Shown here in pieces: positions 57,681-64,000 of a stretch of DNA of 64,000 nt. This DNA is from Saccharothrix luteola (lineage in GTDB: Bacteria > Actinomycetota > Actinomycetes > Mycobacteriales > Pseudonocardiaceae). The notes under the pieces were generated by a model. That model did not search any database and was not told where the DNA came from. It saw nothing but the letters and a program-made list of their open reading frames with translations. Position 1 is the stretch's first letter; every line of letters begins with the position of its first letter. The position numbers were made by a program, and so were the translations under genes. The stretch is taken from positions 1 through 64,000 of the forward strand of contig NZ_JAJHUO010000045.1 of NCBI RefSeq assembly GCF_020859565.1, given 5' to 3'.

Positions 57681-60600
57681 ATGGGGCACATGCGGGGCAG
57701 GAGATCGCTGGTGGTCGTCTCGACCATCGCACTGGCGCTGGGGAGCGTGGGAGGCTGGACCTCCGCGACCGCCGCACCGGGGGAGCCAACCGTGAGCGAG
57801 ACGCTCTTCGCCACGTCGTTCGAGGACGGGCAGCCGCTGCCGACCTGGACGAGCACCGTGGAGACCGGCCCGGACGGCAAGGAGAAGACGTCGGGCGTCG
57901 ACGGCTCCGACTCCACCGGCATCCCCGGCAACGTCACCGACCGCGTGGTCGACGTCGTGGCCAACTCCGAGAACTCCGGCGCCGGCGAGGTCGCGGCCAA
58001 CCTGGTCGATGCCAACGTGGCGTCGAAGTGGCTCACCTTCACGCCCACCGGCTGGGCGCGGTTCACCTTCGCCGAGCCCGTCGCGGTCAAGCGCTACGCG
58101 ATGTCGTCGGCCAACGACGCGCCCGAGCGCGACCCGAAGGACTGGACGCTGCGCGGCTCGAACGACGGCACGACGTGGACCCCGGTCGACGCGCGCACCG
58201 GCGAGGCGTTCGCCGAGCGGTTCCAGACCAAGGTCTACGACCTCGCCAACACCGGGGCGTTCAAGCACTACCAGCTCGACATCTCCGCGACCGCGGGCGG
58301 CGTGAACCTCATCCAGCTGGCCGAGGTCCAGTTCTCCGACGGCTCCACCACCCCGCCCGCGAAGAACATGCGCACTACCGTGGGCAAGGGGGCCAACGGC
58401 GGGTACAACGCCAAGGCGGGCGCCGGGTTCACCGGCGTGAAGGCGCTGCGGTACCAGGGCACGCACACCGTCGAGGGCCGCGGCTACTCGTACAACAAGG
58501 TCTTCGACGTCGACATCCCCGTCACGTCGACCACCGAGCTGTCGTACCTGATCTTCCCGTCGTTCACCACGGACGACCTGAACTATCCGGCCACGTTCGT
58601 CTCGCTCGACCTCGCGTTCGCCGACGGCACCTACCTCAGCGACCTCGGCGCACGTGACCAGCACGGTTTCGAGCTGTCACCGCGCGGCCAGGGCGCGGCG
58701 AAGTCGCTCTACACCAACCAGTGGAACCGGATCGCCTCCGCCATCGGCTCGGTGGCCGCGGGCAAGACGATCAAGCGGATCCTCCTGGCGTACGACAACC
58801 CGAAGGGACCGGCCGGGTTCAACGGCTGGGTCGACGACATCGCGGTGAAGTCCGCGCCGGTCGTGGTCGACCGGCCGCGCCCGTCCGACTGGGTGCTGAC
58901 CACCCGCGGCACGAACTCCAGCGGCTCGTTCTCGCGGGGCAACAACTTCCCGGCCACCGCGGTGCCGCACGGCTTCAACTTCTGGTCGCCCATGACCAAC
59001 GCGGGCTCGATCAGCTGGCTGTACGAGTACGCGAAGAACAACAACCGCGACAACCTGCCGACGTTGCAGGCGTTCACCGCGAGCCACGAGCCCAGCCCGT
59101 GGATGGGCGACCGGCAGACGTTCCAGGTGATGCCGACCGTCGGCACGCCGACCGCCGACCGGGCCGAGCGCGCCCTGCCGTTCAAGCACGAGAACGAGAT
59201 CGCCAAGGCGCACTACTACGGCGTGCGGTTCGAGAACGGGATGCGCACCGAGATCGCGCCGACCGACCACGCCGCGCTGTTCCGCTTCACGTTCGTGGAC
59301 GACACCGCGAACCTGGTGTTCGACAACGTCAACAACAGCGGCGGGCTCACGCTCGACCCGGCGACCGGCGTGGTGACGGGCTTCTCCGACGTCAAGAGCG
59401 GCCTGTCGACCGGCGCGACGCGGCTGTTCGTGTACGGCGTGGTGGACAAGCCGGTCGTCTCCAGCGGTCGGCTGACCGGCGCGGGCCGCGACGACGTGGC
59501 GGGCTTCTTCCGGTTCGACACGTCCGGCGACAAGACCGTGACGATGAAGATCGCCACGTCGTTGCTGGGCGTCGACCAGGCGAAGCGCAACCTGGAGCTG
59601 GAGGTGTCCGCCTCGGACACGTTCGACTCGGTGCGCGACCGGGCGCAGCAGGCGTGGGACCGCGTGCTGGGGATGGTCGAGGTGGAAGGCGCGTCGGAGG
59701 ACCAGCTGACCACGCTGTACTCCAACCTCTACCGGCTCTACCTCTACCCGAACTCGGGCTTCGAGAACACCGGCACCGCCGACGCGCCCAAGTACCAGTA
59801 CGCGTCGCCCGTGCAGCCCTCCGGGCCGTCCACGCCGACGAAGACCGGCGCGAAGGTCGTGGACGGCAAGGTCTACGTCAACAACGGCTTCTGGGACACC
59901 TACCGGACCACGTGGCCCGCGTACAGCCTGTTGACGCCGAACAAGGCGGCCGAGCTGGCGGACGGGTTCGTGCAGCAGTACCGGGACGGCGGGTGGATCT
60001 CGCGCTGGTCCTCGCCCGGTTACGCGAACCTGATGACCGGCACGAGCTCCGACGTGGCGTTCGCGGACGCGTTCGTGAAGGGCGTGCCGCTGCCCGACGC
60101 CAAGGCCGCCTACGACGCGGCGGTGAAGAACGCGACGGTCGCGCCGCCGAACGCGGGCGTCGGCCGCAAGGGCCTGGACACCTCGATCTTCACCGGCTAC
60201 ACGTCCACCGCCACCGGCGAGGGCATGTCGTGGGCGATCGAGGGCTACGTCAACGACTACGGCATCGCGAACATGGCGAAGGCGCTGCACGAGAAGACCG
60301 GTGAGGCGCAGTACCTGGCGTCGTACGAGTACTTCTCGAACCGGGCGCAGAACTACATCCACATGTTCGACCCGTCGACGGGTTTCTTCCAGGGCCGCAA
60401 CCCCGACGGCACGTGGCGCGTGCCCACCGACGAGTACGACCCGCGGGAGTGGGGCCACGACTACACCGAGACCGACGGCTGGAACATGGCGTTCTCGGTG
60501 CCGCACGACGGGCAGGGCCTGGCGAACCTGTACGGCGGCCGGGACGGGTTGGCGAAGAAGCTCGACGAGTTCTTCGCCACGCCGGAGACGGCGAAGTTCC

Positions 60601-61946
60601 CCGGCTCGTACGGCGGCGTGATCCACGAGATGACCGAGGCGCGCGACGTGCGGATGGGGCAGCTGGGCCACTCCAACCAGGTGTCGCACCACATCACGTA
60701 CATGTACGACTACGCCGGTCAGCCGTGGAAGACGCAGGAGAAGGTGCGCGAGATCCTGTCCCGGCTCTACCTGGGCAGCGAGATCGGCCAGGGCTACCCC
60801 GGTGACGAGGACAACGGCGAGCAGTCGGCGTGGTGGCTGTTCAGCGCGATGGGCTTCTACCCGCTGCAGATGGGCAACGCCTCGTACGCGATCGGGTCGC
60901 CGCTGTTCGAGAAGATGACCGTGCGGCTGGACAACGGGCGCTCGCTCGTGGTCAACGCGCCGGCCAACTCCGCGAAGAACGTCTACGTGCAGTCGTTGAA
61001 GGTCAACGGGAAGAAGTGGGACAAGTCGCACCTGCCGCACGCGGAGATCGCGAACGGCGGCGTGCTGGACTTCGAGATGGGGTCGTCGCCGTCGCGGTGG
61101 GCCACCGGTCCGGACGCCGCGCCGCCGTCGTTGACCACGGGTTCCTCGGCTCCCGCTCCCCTGCGGGACGTGACGCTGTCGGGGACGGTGACCGGGGCGC
61201 CCGCGTCGGTGGTGGACAACACCTCCCAGACGTCCGGCGCGCTGTCGTGGTTGCAGGTGGACCTGCCGTCGAAGAAGGAAGACGCGACGTTCTACACCTT
61301 GACGTCGGGCAAGGCCGCGGGTAACCCGGCCTCGTGGGTGCTGAAGGGCTCGTACGACGGGACGAACTGGACCTCGGTGGACGAGCGGTCCGGTGAGGCG
61401 TTCGCGTGGCGGCAGCAGACGCGGGCGTTCAAGATCGCCCGGCCGGGGCACTACCAGCACTACCGGCTGGAGTTCCCGGGCTCGGTGACGGTGGCGGAGT
61501 TCGAGCTGCTGGCCAAGCCGTTCGTGACGTGCTCGGCGACGGTGACCGGTGAGCACGTCGGGGCGTTGCGCGTGGAGTCGGGCGTGACGTGCGTGGACGG
61601 CGGCTCCGTGACCGGTCCGGTGACGGTGGCGGCGGGCGCGTCGCTGTACGTGTTCGGCGGGAAGGTCGACGGTCCGGTGAACGCCACCGGCGCGGCGGCG
61701 GTCGTGCTGGTGGGGACGTCGGTCGGCGGGCCGGTGAACGTGACCGGGACCACCGGCCGGGTGTCACTGGAACGGGTGTCGGTCGGCGGGCCCGTGCGGC
61801 TGGTGGACAACAAGGGCGGCACGGTCGTCGCGGGCAACACCGTCGGCGGGCCGATGTCGTGCACCGGGAGCAACCCCGCACCGGTGAACAACGGCTGGGT
61901 GAACTCGGCGAGCGGGCCCAAGACGGGTCAGTGCGCCGGGCTGTAG
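57681..61946 (+). CDS. Secreted GH92 alpha-mannosidase with carbohydrate-binding modules
   Basis: A 1421-residue exported enzyme. Order: signal peptide (1-32), F5/8 type C (galactose-binding) module (about 45-230), a beta domain (about 235-395), GH92 N-terminal beta-sandwich from DWVLTTRGTNSSGSFSRGNN (about 398), GH92 (alpha/alpha)6 catalytic domain (about 660-1130) with NGFWDTYRTTWPAYSL, the WGHDYTETDGWNMAF segment and the catalytic GDEDNGEQSAWW, second F5/8 module (about 1153-1273), and a Val/Gly-rich tail with repeated VGGPV or VxGPV turns (1280-1421). GH92 enzymes are Ca2+-dependent exo-mannosidases acting on N-glycans or other mannans. ATG 57681 follows GAAGGG. Confidence 0.94.
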   Translation: MGHMRGRRSLVVVSTIALALGSVGGWTSATAAPGEPTVSETLFATSFEDGQPLPTWTSTVETGPDGKEKTSGVDGSDSTGIPGNVTDRVVDVVANSENSGAGEVAANLVDANVASKWLTFTPTGWARFTFAEPVAVKRYAMSSANDAPERDPKDWTLRGSNDGTTWTPVDARTGEAFAERFQTKVYDLANTGAFKHYQLDISATAGGVNLIQLAEVQFSDGSTTPPAKNMRTTVGKGANGGYNAKAGAGFTGVKALRYQGTHTVEGRGYSYNKVFDVDIPVTSTTELSYLIFPSFTTDDLNYPATFVSLDLAFADGTYLSDLGARDQHGFELSPRGQGAAKSLYTNQWNRIASAIGSVAAGKTIKRILLAYDNPKGPAGFNGWVDDIAVKSAPVVVDRPRPSDWVLTTRGTNSSGSFSRGNNFPATAVPHGFNFWSPMTNAGSISWLYEYAKNNNRDNLPTLQAFTASHEPSPWMGDRQTFQVMPTVGTPTADRAERALPFKHENEIAKAHYYGVRFENGMRTEIAPTDHAALFRFTFVDDTANLVFDNVNNSGGLTLDPATGVVTGFSDVKSGLSTGATRLFVYGVVDKPVVSSGRLTGAGRDDVAGFFRFDTSGDKTVTMKIATSLLGVDQAKRNLELEVSASDTFDSVRDRAQQAWDRVLGMVEVEGASEDQLTTLYSNLYRLYLYPNSGFENTGTADAPKYQYASPVQPSGPSTPTKTGAKVVDGKVYVNNGFWDTYRTTWPAYSLLTPNKAAELADGFVQQYRDGGWISRWSSPGYANLMTGTSSDVAFADAFVKGVPLPDAKAAYDAAVKNATVAPPNAGVGRKGLDTSIFTGYTSTATGEGMSWAIEGYVNDYGIANMAKALHEKTGEAQYLASYEYFSNRAQNYIHMFDPSTGFFQGRNPDGTWRVPTDEYDPREWGHDYTETDGWNMAFSVPHDGQGLANLYGGRDGLAKKLDEFFATPETAKFPGSYGGVIHEMTEARDVRMGQLGHSNQVSHHITYMYDYAGQPWKTQEKVREILSRLYLGSEIGQGYPGDEDNGEQSAWWLFSAMGFYPLQMGNASYAIGSPLFEKMTVRLDNGRSLVVNAPANSAKNVYVQSLKVNGKKWDKSHLPHAEIANGGVLDFEMGSSPSRWATGPDAAPPSLTTGSSAPAPLRDVTLSGTVTGAPASVVDNTSQTSGALSWLQVDLPSKKEDATFYTLTSGKAAGNPASWVLKGSYDGTNWTSVDERSGEAFAWRQQTRAFKIARPGHYQHYRLEFPGSVTVAEFELLAKPFVTCSATVTGEHVGALRVESGVTCVDGGSVTGPVTVAAGASLYVFGGKVDGPVNATGAAAVVLVGTSVGGPVNVTGTTGRVSLERVSVGGPVRLVDNKGGTVVAGNTVGGPMSCTGSNPAPVNNGWVNSASGPKTGQCAGL

Positions 61947-61957
61947 GTCCTTGAGGG

Positions 61958-62866
61958 TCACCAGGAGATTTCGCGGCACCGGCGCGCGGAATCTCCTGGT
62001 TCGACCTGGAGCGTGGCGTGCTCGATGTGGTAGCGCTCGGCCAGCAGCGCCTGCGCGGCGCGCAGCACGTCGGCCGGGTCCACTTGGTCACGGGTGGTGA
62101 GGTGCGCGGAGGCGACCTCCATGCCCGAGGTGAGCGTCCAGACGTGCAGGTCGTGCGCCTCGGCCACGCCGGGCAGGCGGCTCAGGTCGGCCTGCATCTC
62201 GGCGACGTCCAGCCGTTCCGGCGCGTGCTGGAAGAGGATCCTCAGGGCGCTCGCGGCCAGCTTGTACGTGCGCGGGAGGACGAACAGGCCGATCGCGACA
62301 CCCATGATCGGGTCGGCGTAGCGCCAGCCGAAGACCAGCGTGACGACGCCGCTGACGAGCACCCCGACCGACCCGATGAGGTCGGCCAGGACTTCCAGGT
62401 ACGCGCCGCGGACGTTGATGCTGTCCTTCGCGCCCTGCCGGAGCAGGAAGAACGAGACGACGTTGGCCGCGAGGCCCGCGGTGGCGGCCAGCACGACGGG
62501 CAGGCCGGGCACCTCGGGCGGGTTGCCGAACCGCCCGACGGCTTCGTACACGACGTAACCGGCCACGCCGAACAGCAGCACGGCGTTGGCCAGCGCGGCC
62601 AGCACCTCGGCCCGGTAGAGGCCGAACGTGCGGCTGCCGCCCGTTCGCGCGCGGCGGGCCAGCATGATGGCGGCCAGCGCCATGCCGACGCCCAGGACGT
62701 CGGTGAGCATGTGGGCCGCGTCGGAGATCAGGGCCAGCGAGCCGGTGGCGATGCCGACGACGAACTCCAGCGCCATGAACGCCGCGCCGATGCCGAAGGC
62801 GATCCACAGCCGGCCGAGGTGCTTGGCGCTCCCCGACGGCACACCGTGGCCGTGTCCGTGACCCAT
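61958..62866 (-). CDS. Cation diffusion facilitator, zinc/cobalt exporter type
   Basis: A 302-residue CDF transporter with a His-rich N-terminus (MGHGHGHG), six transmembrane helices and the metal site residues in helices 2 and 5 (SDAAHMLTD and YLEVLADLIGSVGVL). The C-terminal cytoplasmic domain ends about residue 295. It exports Zn2+ or related divalent ions in exchange for protons. A CATGCGCATG palindrome sits upstream. Its last codons are part of the hairpin at 61960-62000. Confidence 0.93.
   Translation of the reverse strand: MGHGHGHGVPSGSAKHLGRLWIAFGIGAAFMALEFVVGIATGSLALISDAAHMLTDVLGVGMALAAIMLARRARTGGSRTFGLYRAEVLAALANAVLLFGVAGYVVYEAVGRFGNPPEVPGLPVVLAATAGLAANVVSFFLLRQGAKDSINVRGAYLEVLADLIGSVGVLVSGVVTLVFGWRYADPIMGVAIGLFVLPRTYKLAASALRILFQHAPERLDVAEMQADLSRLPGVAEAHDLHVWTLTSGMEVASAHLTTRDQVDPADVLRAAQALLAERYHIEHATLQVEPGDSARRCREISW
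61960..62000 (+). terminator. Hairpin embedded in the 3' end of the CDF gene
   Basis: ACCAGGAGATT (61960-61970) and AATCTCCTGGT (61990-62000) form a perfect 11-bp stem 14 bases past the GH92 stop. It would terminate the GH92 transcript while also coding for the final residues of the convergent CDF exporter. Confidence 0.6.
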
Positions 62867-62884
62867 GAGCGGAACATATAGTCA

Positions 62885-62894
62885 CATGCGCATG
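62885..62894. promoter_or_regulatory. Palindrome upstream of the CDF gene
   Basis: CATGCGCATG is a perfect 10-bp palindrome, with partial symmetry beyond, 19 bases upstream of ATG 62866 and next to an ATATAGT stretch usable as a -10. It is a candidate site for an ArsR- or TetR-type metal regulator; no such gene is in the window. Confidence 0.4.
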
Positions 62895-62909
62895 AGTGCA
62901 ACTCGAGTG

Positions 62910-64000
62910 TCAGGGGCGCCACAACCGGCCCAGGGCGCGGACCAGGCCGGGTGCGATCCGGTTGGCCAGGTGCACGGCTTTCGCCTCCACCGTGACGGGT
63001 ACCACCACCCTGGGGTCGTCCACCACCCTGAGCACTTCGGCCGCGACCTTCTCCGGCCCGAAGCCGCGCCTGCGTGCCGTGGCGTCGGCCCGGCGGCGTC
63101 GTTCCTCCTGCTCGGCCGGTGTGGCGCCGGCGAACGTGAAGGTCTTGGTGAGGTCGGTGCGCACGGCGCCCGGGCACAGCGCGGTCACCTTGATCCCGTG
63201 CCGCCGCAGTTCGGCGTCCAGGCACTGGGCCAGCATGAGGACGGCGGCCTTCGTGGTCGAGTAGGCGGGCAGCGCGGCGTTCGGCAGGTAGCCGACCACC
63301 GATGACGTGACGACGAGGTGCCCTCCTTCGGCCCGGTCCACCATCCGCTGGGCGAAGGCCCTCAGCGTGTGCACGACGCCCCAGAGGTTGACGTCCACGA
63401 CCCGTCGCCAGTCTTCCTCCGACGTGCGGAGGAAGGAGCCGACCACGCTGATGCCCGCGTTCGCCATCACCACGTCCGGCACCCCGTGCCGCGCCATGAC
63501 CTCGTCCGCCACGGTCCGCATCGCCGCCGAGTCCGCCACGTCGACCCGGTAGGCGTGTCCGCCGACCAGCTCGGCCGTGTCCCGCGCCTTCTCGTCGTCG
63601 ACGTCGAGCACGACCACTTCGGCGCCCTGCTCCGCGAAGGCCGCCGCCGTGGCCCTGCCGATCCCGCTCCCCGCCCCCGTGATGACCACGAGCCGCTTCC
63701 GCCGCTTGCCGTCGACGGCGTCCGCGATGTGCCGTGCGACCAGCTCCGGGTGCGTCCGCGGCGCCCAGTGCCCGGCCTGGACCCTGCTCCGCGTGAGGTG
63801 CTCGACCCAGGGCTCCGCCGCTTCCAGGTGCTCCCGCCGCACGTACGGGTCCTTGGTCAACTCGATCTGGTGAACCCGCACCGAGACCTTCTCCGGCTTC
63901 CGCCCCTGCCCCACGTTGGCCCGGTACATCCCCAACCCGTTGACCAACTCCCGCCGTCCCGCCCGCAACCACTTCCGGACCGCGGGCACCCGCCACACCA
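62910..64000 (-). CDS. SDR oxidoreductase, C-terminal part of an EphD-like hydrolase/SDR fusion
   Basis: The frame runs off the right edge; 363 residues are readable. Residues ~100-360 form a short-chain dehydrogenase with VVITGAGSGIGRATAAAF (TGxxxGxG), MANAGISVVG (NAG), and the catalytic Ser in VVTSSVVGYLP with AYSTTKAA (YxxxK). The part before it (YRANVGQGRKPEKVSVRVHQIELTKDP ... WAPRTHPELVARHIADAV) looks like the end of an alpha/beta hydrolase, as in mycobacterial EphD, whose SDR domain follows an epoxide-hydrolase-like domain. The true start lies outside the window. Confidence 0.88.
   Translation of the reverse strand, partial: VWRVPAVRKWLRAGRRELVNGLGMYRANVGQGRKPEKVSVRVHQIELTKDPYVRREHLEAAEPWVEHLTRSRVQAGHWAPRTHPELVARHIADAVDGKRRKRLVVITGAGSGIGRATAAAFAEQGAEVVVLDVDDEKARDTAELVGGHAYRVDVADSAAMRTVADEVMARHGVPDVVMANAGISVVGSFLRTSEEDWRRVVDVNLWGVVHTLRAFAQRMVDRAEGGHLVVTSSVVGYLPNAALPAYSTTKAAVLMLAQCLDAELRRHGIKVTALCPGAVRTDLTKTFTFAGATPAEQEERRRRADATARRRGFGPEKVAAEVLRVVDDPRVVVPVTVEAKAVHLANRIAPGLVRALGRLWRP

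Overview
The window is chromosomal DNA of a very GC-rich actinomycete. The proteins (actinobacterial-type Rho, NucS instead of MutSL, MurA with Asp117, DUF3558/DUF3105/DUF305 surface proteins, an argS-lysA-hom-thrC-thrB-rho-rpmE-prfA block followed by an atp operon) fit the Pseudonocardiales, most likely a Saccharothrix/Actinosynnema/Lentzea-type organism. That placement is inferred from gene content and order only. Many starts are GTG and one (rpmE) is TTG.

Layout. 1-5.8 kb: IS30 transposase tail, a seven-unit 22-bp repeat array, aldehyde dehydrogenase, lipoprotein, sodium:solute symporter with a small membrane partner, secreted protein. 6-7.9 kb: an rsr (Ro60/TROVE) gene preceded by an RNA whose core is a circularly permuted tRNA enclosed by a 17-bp stem, read here as a bacterial Y RNA. 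7.9-21.3 kb: nucS, Nudix, DoxX-like, enoyl-CoA hydratase, MeaA-type B12 mutase, two decayed peptidoglycan-binding paralogues, murA, cobalamin adenosyltransferase, esterase, two HxlR regulators, imine-reductase-like enzyme, PKD surface protein. 21.3-31.5 kb: ATP synthase (atpI-B-E-F-H-A-G-D), with atpC cut off from atpD by a terminator, an IclR gene and a frameshifted MFS gene. 31.5-42.7 kb: wecA, tsaC, prmC, lpdA, thioesterase-like gene, prfA, rpmE, rho. 43-49.4 kb: thrB, thrC, hom, lysA, argS, tightly overlapped. 49.6-64 kb: accessory and surface functions: DUF3105 and DUF305 proteins, Ig-like secreted protein, an AT-richer anchor-K-like gene between direct repeats, long acyl-CoA dehydrogenase, ROK regulator, secreted GH92 mannosidase, CDF metal exporter, and an SDR/hydrolase fusion cut by the right edge.

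How the genes work together. The minus-strand block from 49.4 to 21.3 kb holds housekeeping functions: translation (argS, prfA, prmC, rpmE, tsaC), transcription termination (rho), the aspartate family of amino acids (lysA, hom, thrC, thrB), envelope lipid carriers (wecA) and ATP synthesis. Lineage-specific insertions break this conserved order: lpdA plus the thioesterase between prfA and prmC, two unknown genes between prmC and tsaC, and IclR/MFS inside atp. The MeaA mutase and the adenosyltransferase about 3 kb away form a B12-dependent pair. Least routine items: the permuted-tRNA RNA next to rsr, the 22-bp array, the interrupted atp operon, and the foreign-looking gene flanked by copies of the acyl-CoA dehydrogenase promoter.
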